Of a DNA stretch of 64,000 nucleotides, positions 49,762 to 58,415 are shown in pieces. The position numbers and the translations under genes were made by a program. Every line of letters begins with the position of its first letter. The stretch's first letter is position 1. The notes under the pieces are model-generated. The model was not told the DNA's origin. It did not search any database and saw nothing but the letters and a program-made list of their open reading frames with translations. This DNA comes from CAWHOW01 sp963831005. Its GTDB lineage: Bacteria > Bacteroidota > Bacteroidia > Bacteroidales > CG2-30-32-10. Where the stretch lies: assembly GCA_963831005.1 (NCBI GenBank), contig CAWHOW010000039.1:1-64000 (forward strand), in the 5' to 3' direction.

Positions 49762-52434
49762 ATGAATAAATCTTTATATTTAGTATTAAAAAATACAGCA
49801 TCATTCATTCTGGCAATTTGCTTCTCTGTGCAATTATCAGCTCAAAATTCCACCACTGGTAGTTCTTCACAAAATAATAGTACCTCCAAGGTAAATACAA
49901 GCGACCTGACTAAAATTATTCAAGGAGATATTGATATTACAGTAAATTCTATCAATAAAAATATAAGTGGTTTGCAAGCTGACCTGGCAAGCGAAAAAGA
50001 TAGTGTTGCTAAAATTGGTATTACTAAACAAATAACCGAACAGCAGAAAATAGTTACAAACTTAAAACAACAAACCGCCATTATTAATCAGTCAGATACT
50101 GTAACAATATCAAAAGCAAGTACAAGCAACTTAGCACTGGCTCAGAACCTGAATAACGAAGCTGACAGCATACTTGTAATAGCTTATCGCAAGCGAATGG
50201 AAGCAATCAAAGCTGCCAACACAAATAATGAAAGTAATTTGCTTTCTGACGTTGCCGATATGGAAGCTATTGCAAAATCAAAACAAGTGGAAGCTCTTAG
50301 ACTGCAAGAATTATCAAATTCATTTCTTTATCTGAACAACTCAATTAAAATTGAAGGGATAAGAGTTATTGTAAGTAATAACTCCTCATCAAGTTTAGCC
50401 AATACCCTTGAAAATGAATCGGCTTACTATTTTAATAAAGCACAGGCTACTATTAAAACCATTAAAGATGACATGCCTGATGATCAGAAAAATTCGATAT
50501 TGAGTGATATTACGGCTGACGAACAAACTGCTCTGCAAAAACAAGCAAATGCAATTGGATTGTATTCAAGCATCACTCCTTCGTATGCAAGCAATATTTC
50601 TAAACCCTTAACATCTACTCCCGTTACTCCAGTTTCAACAACTATTGTTGCGAATAAATCTGTGGCTGATGCCACAAAAAAGGTTACTATCATTGAAACA
50701 AAACCCGTTACAACTACTACTGTCACAACATCTACAACAACTACTGTTGCGAATAAATCTGTGGCTGATACCACAAAAAAAATTGCTATCACTGAAACAA
50801 AACCCGTTACAACTACTCCTGTTTCTCCAACATCAACAACCCCTGTTGCAAAAAAACCAATGACCGATACAACAAAAAAAGCTGCTATCACTGAAGCAAA
50901 ACCTGTAACAACTACTCCTGTTGCCCCAACTTCAACCAAGCCTATGGCTGATACCACAAAGAAGGTTACTATCACCGAAACTAAACCTGTTACTGCTACT
51001 CCCGTTACTCCAACTTCAACAAACCCTGTTGCTAACAAACCTGTAACTGATACAACAAAAAAGGTTACTGCCACTGAAACAAAACCTGTAACAACTACTC
51101 CTGTTGCTCCAACTACAACAACTACTGTTGTTAACAAAGCTGTGGCTGATACTACAAAAAAGGTTATTATCACTGAATTAAAACCTGTAACAACAACTCC
51201 TTTTACACCTATATCAGTCACTACTGCCGCAAAAAAACCAGTGACCGATGCTACAAAAAAAGTTACTATCGCTGAAACAAAACCTGCTGTTACACCAGTA
51301 TCAGGAAAGCTAATTGCTAATGATTTCAAAGGGGTTTATTTAACCGGAAGAGAAGATTTTAGTCCACTCAATGTGGATGATGATAACCTTATACCTTTAA
51401 ATCCGTCATTGCCTTCAGGCGTTGTTTTTAAAGTGCAGATATGCGCTGTGAAAAGGCATGTTGAACCCGAAGCTTTCAGTGGGATAACACCGGTTACCGG
51501 CGAAGTTACCCCTAGTGGATTAATTTATTATGATGCCGGTCTTTTTACAACTTACGAAGATGCAGATGCTGCAAAAAATAAAATAAGGTCTATGGGCGGC
51601 TATCCTGACGATTTTGTGGTTGCATATTATAATGGCAGCCATATTCCCATATATAAGGCACTTGAATTGCTGAAAGGTGATAATTCGATGAACAGAACCT
51701 ATGCTGATCTGAATAACTCCTCTTATTTCAGGTTAGGCTCATCCAATACATTTAATGCTCCTCCCAAAGATATTGAGAGTGTACCGGCTAATATTAACGG
51801 GCTAAGCAACCCAATTTCAAACATTCACGGTTTATTTTACAGCGTGCAGGTTGGCGTATATGGACATCCGGTTACCTCTGCACAGCTTTTTGATATTACC
51901 CCTTTGTACGACAGGAAACTGGCAAGCGGTAATATCTTGTATATCTCAGGTACTTTTCAATCAGTAAAAGACGCAATGGCCGCTAAGAACGAAATAGTTA
52001 ACAAAGGCATAAAAGATGCATTTGTTGTAGCTTATAATGATGGCAAAGAACTTACTATTTATGAAGCCCGGAATTTAGCTACTAATAATGCTGCCCCATT
52101 AGCAAATACTACTGCTACAACTGCTAATCTAACTACAACAACATCAGCCGATAAAACAGGCATAGTATTTAAGGTTCAGCTTGGAGCATTTACCAAGGAT
52201 GTTCCTGCTGAAGTAGTTAACCAGTTGCTCGACCTTGTTGCTACAAACGGACTTGAGCATGGCAAAAACGATGAAGGGCTTACCGTTTATACTACCGGTA
52301 ACTTTACAGATATGAATTCGGCAAACGAACTTAAAGCTTCCCTTGTGGAAAAAGGGATCAAAGATGCCTTTGTAACAGCCTACCAACATGGAAACAGAAT
52401 TTCGGTTACCAAAGCTATTGAACTTCTGAATTAA
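49762..52434 (+). CDS. Secreted protein with Thr/Pro repeats and three SPOR-like domains
   Basis: The ATG at 49762 gives a clean signal peptide (MNKSLYLV...VQLSAQ); a TTG six codons upstream is less likely. The 890-residue protein has a helical, coiled-coil-like part (about 45-260), then seven tandem ~33-residue repeats (about 295-510) built on VANKxVxDTTKKVTITETKP and TTTPVxPTSTT; the fourth lacks five residues. Three SPOR-like modules follow (starting near 550, 695 and 800), each with VFKVQxGA/VG and a YxTGxFxxxxxAxxxKxxLxxKGIKDAFV core. SPOR domains bind denuded peptidoglycan, so this is probably a periplasmic wall-associated protein. It stands alone. Confidence 0.8.
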   Translation: MNKSLYLVLKNTASFILAICFSVQLSAQNSTTGSSSQNNSTSKVNTSDLTKIIQGDIDITVNSINKNISGLQADLASEKDSVAKIGITKQITEQQKIVTNLKQQTAIINQSDTVTISKASTSNLALAQNLNNEADSILVIAYRKRMEAIKAANTNNESNLLSDVADMEAIAKSKQVEALRLQELSNSFLYLNNSIKIEGIRVIVSNNSSSSLANTLENESAYYFNKAQATIKTIKDDMPDDQKNSILSDITADEQTALQKQANAIGLYSSITPSYASNISKPLTSTPVTPVSTTIVANKSVADATKKVTIIETKPVTTTTVTTSTTTTVANKSVADTTKKIAITETKPVTTTPVSPTSTTPVAKKPMTDTTKKAAITEAKPVTTTPVAPTSTKPMADTTKKVTITETKPVTATPVTPTSTNPVANKPVTDTTKKVTATETKPVTTTPVAPTTTTTVVNKAVADTTKKVIITELKPVTTTPFTPISVTTAAKKPVTDATKKVTIAETKPAVTPVSGKLIANDFKGVYLTGREDFSPLNVDDDNLIPLNPSLPSGVVFKVQICAVKRHVEPEAFSGITPVTGEVTPSGLIYYDAGLFTTYEDADAAKNKIRSMGGYPDDFVVAYYNGSHIPIYKALELLKGDNSMNRTYADLNNSSYFRLGSSNTFNAPPKDIESVPANINGLSNPISNIHGLFYSVQVGVYGHPVTSAQLFDITPLYDRKLASGNILYISGTFQSVKDAMAAKNEIVNKGIKDAFVVAYNDGKELTIYEARNLATNNAAPLANTTATTANLTTTTSADKTGIVFKVQLGAFTKDVPAEVVNQLLDLVATNGLEHGKNDEGLTVYTTGNFTDMNSANELKASLVEKGIKDAFVTAYQHGNRISVTKAIELLN

Positions 52435-52476
52435 GGTAATTTACAACCCAATACGCCTTAAGCATCTCTTGCCTAA

Positions 52477-52644
52477 TAATAAGCAACTACTGCTTTGAAT
52501 CAGTTAGTTATTGTTTGATATCAGACAATGATTGCTTTAAATCAGGCAACGATTAATTTAAATCAAGCAATGACTTCTTTACATCAAGCAGCGATTGCTT
52601 TATATCATACAGCGACTTCTTTAAATTAGGCAACCAATTCTTTT
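52477..52644. repeat. Tandem array F, 8 units of 21 bp with dyad
   Basis: Units at 52477, 52498, 52519, 52540, 52561, 52582, 52603 and 52624. The consensus contains ATCAAGCAATGATTGCTTTA; the segment AAGCAAT-G-ATTGCTT is an inverted repeat. It is more diverged than array E. It lies between two plus-strand genes, 42 bp after one stop and 119 bp before the radC start. Confidence 0.9.
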
Positions 52645-52763
52645 ACAAGGAAAGAGGTTGAAAAAGCAGTTGATTTGTTTTAATATTTGCTTTGGGATGT
52701 ATTTAGTAAGGGTTAAGCATAGCAAAGCCTTTTTTTATTATTTTCGCTTCCAAACTCATTGTT

Positions 52764-53456
52764 ATGAAGAAAAACGTAACATCCATCAAGAATTGGGCTG
52801 AAGACGACCGTCCGCGCGAAAAGATGCTGTTAAAAGGGAAAAACGCTTTAAGCGATGCCGAACTTATTGCTATACTCATTAGTTCCGGAAATCAGGAGGA
52901 AACTGCCGTTGACCTTTCGAAACGCATACTTCAGGGTTCCGATGACAGCATAGCCGCATTATCGAGGCTTACTGTTAAAGACCTGATGAAATACAAAGGC
53001 ATAGGCGAAGCAAAAGCATTAAGCATTACCGCCGCTCTTGAACTTGGCAGAAGAAGGCGCGAAGAGGAAGCAATGAGTAAGCAACAGGTTACAGGAAGCA
53101 AAGATGTTTTCGATATTTTCCATCCTGTATTGTCCGACCTTACCTACGAAGAATTCTGGATACTTCTTCTAAATAAGGCGAATAAGGTAATTGGCAAATT
53201 CAGCATCAGCGAAGGCGGGCTTTCTGGCACTGTTGCAGATCCCGTCAAGATATTCAGGAAAGCCATTGAAAATAATGCTACAGGTATGATACTCTGCCAT
53301 AACCATCCTTCTGGGAACCTTAAACCCAGCGATGCCGACATTAAACTGACACAGAAAATGAAAGAAGGAGGAAAATTTCTCGATATCAGCGTACTCGACC
53401 ATATTATCATAGGTGAAGAAAAATATCTTAGTTTTGCAGATGAAGGCTTGATGTAG
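52764..53456 (+). CDS. radC: RadC-family JAMM/MPN protein
   Basis: A 230-residue protein with an N-terminal helix-hairpin-helix region (LMKYKGIGEAKALSITAALE) and a C-terminal MPN+ domain carrying the metal ligands His179 and His181 (CHNHPSGNLKPSDAD) and Asp190. The family is named for a supposed DNA repair role that was later doubted; the JAMM motif suggests metal-dependent hydrolase activity of unknown substrate. Start ATG at 52764 fits the family start MxxxIKNWxEDDRPREKL. Confidence 0.95.
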   Translation: MKKNVTSIKNWAEDDRPREKMLLKGKNALSDAELIAILISSGNQEETAVDLSKRILQGSDDSIAALSRLTVKDLMKYKGIGEAKALSITAALELGRRRREEEAMSKQQVTGSKDVFDIFHPVLSDLTYEEFWILLLNKANKVIGKFSISEGGLSGTVADPVKIFRKAIENNATGMILCHNHPSGNLKPSDADIKLTQKMKEGGKFLDISVLDHIIIGEEKYLSFADEGLM

Positions 53457-53570
53457 TTATGAGTTGTGAGTTTGGAGTTTTGAATCGAAAGTTAGAATTT
53501 CTCAATAACTCAATAACCTATAACTTTTAAAGAAAATCGTTTGGTGTTAAAGGCTATAAATTGAATAAGA

Positions 53571-54725
53571 ATGATAAAAGTAGTAACCATCATAGGAGCG
53601 CGTCCTCAGATAATAAAAGCAGCAGCTATAAGTCGTTGTATCAATAATTCGTTTAAGAATAAAATCAGGGAGATAATTGTTCATACCGGTCAGCATTACG
53701 ACGAGAACATGTCGGAAGTGTTTTTCAGGGAAATGGGTATTCCGAAACCCAATTACAACCTGAATGTAGGTTCTTCCACTCATGCAAAGCAGACCGCCGA
53801 TATGATGCTGAAAACAGAAGATGTATTGCTTAAAGAAAGACCTGATTGCGTGATTCTTTATGGTGATACCAATTCAACACTGGCAGGTTCGGTAACAGCC
53901 GCCAAGATGCAGATACCTGTTGTGCATATTGAAGCGGGGCTTCGATCATTTAACAAGGCTATGCCCGAAGAAATAAATAGAATTGTGTGCGACCACACAT
54001 CAACACTGCTCTTCTCTCCTACCCTCACAGGAATAAAGAATCTTGAAAAAGAAGGTTTTAATAATGAAGCAAAGCCACCTTATACAGCTGATAATCCTGC
54101 TATTTTTCATTGCGGCGATGTGATGTACGATAATGCTATTTATTTTGCAGAAAAGGCAGAACTGTCATCTTCAATTTTGAAAACTCTCAATCTTCAAAAC
54201 AATAATTTCCTGCTTGCCACTATTCACAGGGATTATAATACAGATGACCCTGTAAGGCTAAATGGAATATTTGAAGCTATTCATACAATTTCTGAAGAAA
54301 ATAAATTAAGTGTTGTAATTCCGCTTCACCCGCGGACTTCAAAGATTCTTGAAGATACACTCGAAAATAAATTAATGGACGCCATAGTTAAAAGCCCATT
54401 AATAAAGATAATTCCTCCAGTATCATTCTTTGACATGATACAGCTTGAAAAGAATTCATTGATGATTATAACTGATTCAGGCGGTGTTCAGAAAGAATCT
54501 TTCTTTTATGGGAAACCATGTATCATCATTCGCTCCGAAACCGAATGGGTAGAAATTGTTGAAGCAGGCGCTGCTATGATATGTGACGCTGATACTAAAA
54601 AGATCATTAATGCGTTTGAGTTCTTCAAGAATAAAAAAATAAATACAACGGCATCCATTTTCGGAGATGGTAAAGCATCTGAATTCATTTGTAATGAAAT
54701 TTATAATAATTTCAATAAAGAATAA
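53571..54725 (+). CDS. wecB: UDP-N-acetylglucosamine 2-epimerase (non-hydrolysing)
   Basis: A 384-residue GT-B-fold enzyme making UDP-ManNAc for envelope polysaccharide. Motifs: IGARPQIIKAAAIS, HTGQHYDENMS, YGDTNSTLAGSV, HIEAGLRSFNKAMPEEINRI with the catalytic acidic residues, and TDSGGVQKESFFYGKPCIII near the end. Length is standard. It opens a plus-strand set of three genes: its stop is 3 bp from the ATG of the next. Confidence 0.96.
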   Translation: MIKVVTIIGARPQIIKAAAISRCINNSFKNKIREIIVHTGQHYDENMSEVFFREMGIPKPNYNLNVGSSTHAKQTADMMLKTEDVLLKERPDCVILYGDTNSTLAGSVTAAKMQIPVVHIEAGLRSFNKAMPEEINRIVCDHTSTLLFSPTLTGIKNLEKEGFNNEAKPPYTADNPAIFHCGDVMYDNAIYFAEKAELSSSILKTLNLQNNNFLLATIHRDYNTDDPVRLNGIFEAIHTISEENKLSVVIPLHPRTSKILEDTLENKLMDAIVKSPLIKIIPPVSFFDMIQLEKNSLMIITDSGGVQKESFFYGKPCIIIRSETEWVEIVEAGAAMICDADTKKIINAFEFFKNKKINTTASIFGDGKASEFICNEIYNNFNKE

Positions 54726-54728
54726 TTG

Positions 54729-56033
54729 ATGTTGCTGATATATACGCATAAGATCAACAACAGGGTTAAGTACATCTTTAATCTTATATTTCGCGATTTG
54801 CTGAATGTTGAGTTCAGAATAATAGACAATATTGATGAGTTCAAAGCGTATGAAGGGCCTAAAATAAATTATTCATTCCAGCCAATAAGCGATGAGATTT
54901 TCTTTTATTCATCCAATCTTCTTTTTGAAACAGGAATCAAACAGCAAAGTTCCGACTTTGTAATTTACGAAGGAATTAAATGCCCTTTTGCTGTTTTCAA
55001 AAACTCTATAATCCCTTTCGATCCCTTTGCAGCAGCATTTTATCTGACAACGAGATACGAAGAATACCTTCCATATAAAAAAGACCAGTTCGACCGTTTT
55101 GATGCTGTGGAGAGCATGGCTTTTCATCTAGGTTTCCTGAAAAAACCTGTTGTCAATATCTGGGCAAATAAAGTTTTTCAGATAATCAATTCAAAGTATC
55201 CTGCTTTTATAGCTCCACAGAAAAAGTACAAATTCATTCCCACCATTGATGTTGATAGCGCATGGGCATATAAGCAGAAAGGACCGGTTCGCACTATTGC
55301 AGGATATATGAAATCACTTTTCGAGCTCAACTTTAAAGAAATATCTGAAAGAACCAAAGTCCTGGCAAGCCTTAAAAGAGACCCTTTCGATACTTTCGGC
55401 TTTCAGTTGGAATTACTAAAAAAGTACAATTTAAGTCCCATATACTTCATACTCTTTGCTGATTATGCCCAGTATGATAAAAACATTCATATATTCAACA
55501 GGAAGTTTCATTCGCTGATAAAGTCTATTGCTGATTATGCGAATGTCGGGATTCACCCTTCGTTCGCCTCAAACAGTAATCCCGCAAAACTTTTTAAAGA
55601 AATTGAACAACTTTCTAAAGTTTTAAACAGAGAAGTGGTTTGCAGCAGGCAGCATTTCTTAAAATTATCTTTTCCTTCAACATTCAGGAATTTAATTTCT
55701 GCTGATATTAAGGAAGACTACTCGCTTGGTTATGCAGCACAAGTAGGTTTTAGGGCAAGTATTTGCGACCCGTTCTTTTTTTATGACCTGGATATGGAAA
55801 CTGAAACAAAGCTGAAGTTATTTCCATTCACTTTCATGGAAGGAACTTTGCACGATTACCAGAATGTTTCTGCTTTTGATGCAATTCAACATATCAAGCC
55901 ACTTATTGATGAAGTAAAAGCTGTGAATGGCACATTTATGAGCCTTTGGCATAACGAATCACTCAGCAATAAAAAAAGATGGATAGGCTGGGATAAGGTA
56001 TATGAAGAAATGATACAGCTTGCTTTGCCCTGA
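54729..56033 (+). CDS. Polysaccharide deacetylase-like protein (DUF7033 type)
   Basis: A 434-residue protein, started at the ATG 54729-54731; an in-frame TTG precedes it by one codon. The N-terminal ~170 residues are the DUF7033-like part. The C-terminal NodB-like domain has the metal Asp motif IPTIDVDSAW, then PIYFILFADY, GIHPSFASN with the His, and SRQHFLKLSFPSTFRNLISA and YAAQVGFRASICDPF. It may deacetylate or otherwise process an exopolysaccharide. Tight coupling to wecB (3 bp) and the following acyltransferase-like gene suggests one pathway. Residue-level activity is not certain. Confidence 0.8.
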   Translation: MLLIYTHKINNRVKYIFNLIFRDLLNVEFRIIDNIDEFKAYEGPKINYSFQPISDEIFFYSSNLLFETGIKQQSSDFVIYEGIKCPFAVFKNSIIPFDPFAAAFYLTTRYEEYLPYKKDQFDRFDAVESMAFHLGFLKKPVVNIWANKVFQIINSKYPAFIAPQKKYKFIPTIDVDSAWAYKQKGPVRTIAGYMKSLFELNFKEISERTKVLASLKRDPFDTFGFQLELLKKYNLSPIYFILFADYAQYDKNIHIFNRKFHSLIKSIADYANVGIHPSFASNSNPAKLFKEIEQLSKVLNREVVCSRQHFLKLSFPSTFRNLISADIKEDYSLGYAAQVGFRASICDPFFFYDLDMETETKLKLFPFTFMEGTLHDYQNVSAFDAIQHIKPLIDEVKAVNGTFMSLWHNESLSNKKRWIGWDKVYEEMIQLALP

Positions 56034-56054
56034 CAACAACTCATTACAAATAAT

Positions 56055-56996
56055 TTGATTAAATATTTCACATACGAAGAAATAGATAAAAGCAAATGGG
56101 ATGAATGCATTGCTAACTCCTTCAATGGGATTATATATGCTTACTCCTGGTATCTAGATGTTGTTAGTGATTCATGGGAAGCCTTAGTAGAGAATGATTA
56201 CGAAAGGGTTTTTCCATTAACTTTCAGAAAGAAATCAGGAATCCATTATTTATTTCAACCCTTCTTTACTCAGCAACTTGGCGTTTTTTCAAGAAGTAAA
56301 TTAAGTGAAGATGTAATTGAAGAATTTATTAGCCGTATTCCTGCCAAATATAAGTTTGTTGAAATTAACCTGAATACATTCAATAAGCTTGATGAACAAA
56401 AACATAACCTCACGTACAATATTACATATGAGTTAGATTTGATTCCTTCATATAATATTATCTGTCGAAATTATTCAGATAATACAAAAAGAAACATCAA
56501 ACAGGCTGTGAATGTCGGACTCTCAATTGCAAAGAGCATTGACATTGACCAGATCATTAATATTTTCCGGCAAAATAAAGGAACAGAAATTAAAACTTTC
56601 AAAGGCAATGATTATATAACACTGAAAAAACTTGTCGATCTTTGCATATATAAAAAGACAGTGAAACTCTGGGGTGTTGAAACGAAAGAAAAAAGAATCT
56701 GTGCAGGGGCTGTATTTGTTGAAAGCAACAGTAAAGTTATTTTTCTTTTCTCTGCAACTTCAGCAGAAGCAAAATCAACAGGTGCCATGTCATTCCTGAT
56801 TGACAGCTTTATTAGGGAAAACGCCCAACACAACCTCACATTAGATTTTGAAGGTTCTAATAATGCTAACCTTGCCAGGTTCTATAAGAGTTTTGGGGCG
56901 AAAAGATGCATTTATTATCAGTACAAGAAAAACGATTTGAACTGGATATTGTCAAAAAGTGTTACTTTTATCAAGTGGTTGAAAAAGAAATTCTGA
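56055..56996 (+). CDS. FemAB/GNAT-like acyltransferase
   Basis: A 313-residue protein probably starting at TTG 56055 (MIKYFTYEEIDKSKWDECIA), as no ATG is near. It has two GNAT-like halves: WYLDVVSDSWEALVENDYER at the start of the first, and GAVFVESNSKVIFLFSATSA, IRENAQHNLTLDFEGSNNAN and ARFYKSFGAKRCIYYQ in the second. This is the pattern of BioF2-like/FemAB acetyl- or aminoacyl-transferases that act on envelope sugars or peptides. It lies 21 bp after the deacetylase-like gene. Confidence 0.75.
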   Translation: MIKYFTYEEIDKSKWDECIANSFNGIIYAYSWYLDVVSDSWEALVENDYERVFPLTFRKKSGIHYLFQPFFTQQLGVFSRSKLSEDVIEEFISRIPAKYKFVEINLNTFNKLDEQKHNLTYNITYELDLIPSYNIICRNYSDNTKRNIKQAVNVGLSIAKSIDIDQIINIFRQNKGTEIKTFKGNDYITLKKLVDLCIYKKTVKLWGVETKEKRICAGAVFVESNSKVIFLFSATSAEAKSTGAMSFLIDSFIRENAQHNLTLDFEGSNNANLARFYKSFGAKRCIYYQYKKNDLNWILSKSVTFIKWLKKKF

Positions 56997-57014
56997 ATCA
57001 GAAAATTTTAAATT

Positions 57015-57671
57015 ATGATAAATAACCTAGGCCTTCAAAACTCTATCCTCAATGAATTTATCTCGGAGATAAGGGATGCTGAAATTCAGAAAGACCCTAT
57101 GCGTTTCAGAAGGAATATGGAACGAATTGGTGAAATTTTCGCTTATGAAATCAGCAAACATTTTAACTATACAACACGTGAAGTAATAACATCACTTGGG
57201 GTTTCTGAGGTAGCCGTTCTAAAAGAACAACCTGTTATAGCAACTATTCTAAGAGCAGGATTACCTCTTCATCAGGGAATACTGAATTTCTTTGACAAGG
57301 CCCAGAATGCATTTGTTTCAGCATATCGCCGTCATCATAAGAGCGGAAAATTTGATATACAAATTGAATATACATCTAGTCCCAATATTGATGATAAAAT
57401 TTTGATTTTGTCCGATCCCATGCTTGCTACAGGTTCATCCATGCTTCTTACTTACAAACAACTTCTTGAGAGCGGCAAACCAAAACATACGCACATTGTT
57501 ACTGTTATTGCAAGTGTACAGGGATTGGAATATTTAAACAAGCATATATCAAGCGAAGATATTACTGTATGGGTTGCCGCTGTTGATGATGAATTAACTG
57601 CCCAATCTTATATTGTTCCCGGTCTTGGAGATGCAGGCGACCTTGCTTATGGAAACAAATTGAGCAATTAA
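57015..57671 (+). CDS. upp: Uracil phosphoribosyltransferase
   Basis: A 218-residue enzyme converting uracil and PRPP to UMP in pyrimidine salvage. Motifs: RDPMRFRRNMERIGEIF-like N-terminus, ATILRAGLPLHQGIL, the PRPP-binding DPMLATGSSM, and the uracil-binding YIVPGLGDAGDLAYG near the end. It is 18 bp after the acyltransferase-like gene and may be co-transcribed. Confidence 0.97.
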   Translation: MINNLGLQNSILNEFISEIRDAEIQKDPMRFRRNMERIGEIFAYEISKHFNYTTREVITSLGVSEVAVLKEQPVIATILRAGLPLHQGILNFFDKAQNAFVSAYRRHHKSGKFDIQIEYTSSPNIDDKILILSDPMLATGSSMLLTYKQLLESGKPKHTHIVTVIASVQGLEYLNKHISSEDITVWVAAVDDELTAQSYIVPGLGDAGDLAYGNKLSN

Positions 57672-57812
57672 CTCGCTTTGTCTATCCATTTTCTTGTCTC
57701 TACCGTATTGGATTTACCACCTGTCTAATTTATCATTTTTACATAAAAATATTGGCATTATTACTTGCTTTTTGCTCCCTTCTCTTCGTATCTTTGTACT
57801 GAGGATTTTTCA

Positions 57813-58346
57813 ATGATACTTTTTTATTTAAAAGCGGGCAGCTTTTTCAGAATTATCGAGGTTTTAATTTTAAGCGGAGTTAAGTTTTTATTAGCTCCTC
57901 CTTTGTCATTTAAGCTCGGTTTCTCTTATCCCCAAACGATTTTGACTACTACAATCGGAGGGTTACTGGGAGTTATTTTCTTTTATTTCCTGAGTGAAAT
58001 GATTATGCGGTTGTTCAGAAGACTATGGCCAAAAATAAAATTATATTTTTCAAAAAATGACTTAGAATTAAAACCTGTTGTTGTTAAAGTTCCCAAAAAG
58101 AAAAGCCATCCAAAGAAGAATTTCTCACGTAAAAATAAATTTATTGTAATGACCCGAAAGAAATATGGTTTATGGGGCATTGCCGCTCTCACTCCCATTT
58201 TACTTTCTATTCCTCTTGGCACCTTTCTTGCAATTAAATATTACAGAAATAAAAAGAATGTCTTTCTTTCACTTGTCTTATCTGTGGTTTGCTGGTCTGT
58301 AATTATGTCATCCATATATGCCATATTTAAAATGAAACCATTTTAA
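57813..58346 (+). CDS. Integral membrane protein of unknown function
   Basis: A 177-residue protein starting at ATG 57813 (MILFYLKAGSFFRIIEVLIL); an upstream in-frame start at 57765 would add 16 residues overlapping the promoter. It has about four hydrophobic segments, a Lys-rich cytoplasmic loop in the middle (KVPKKKSHPKKNFSRKNKF), and the last two helices separated by KYYRNKKN. A TATCTTTG box at 57789-57796 lies 16 bp upstream, so the 5' leader would be very short. It resembles small-molecule-export-like membrane proteins but no family is certain. Confidence 0.7.
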   Translation: MILFYLKAGSFFRIIEVLILSGVKFLLAPPLSFKLGFSYPQTILTTTIGGLLGVIFFYFLSEMIMRLFRRLWPKIKLYFSKNDLELKPVVVKVPKKKSHPKKNFSRKNKFIVMTRKKYGLWGIAALTPILLSIPLGTFLAIKYYRNKKNVFLSLVLSVVCWSVIMSSIYAIFKMKPF

Positions 58347-58415
58347 TTATTATTTTATCCTTCCTGTTTTATCATCTCTTTTCTTTATTTTTGCTGATAA
58401 TACATTTGTGGTCAA

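Noticed and set aside
50484..51329. 281-residue minus-strand protein opposite the SPOR gene
   Set aside because: It is the shadow of the Thr/Val/Pro repeats on the plus strand and has Val/Thr runs without a domain.
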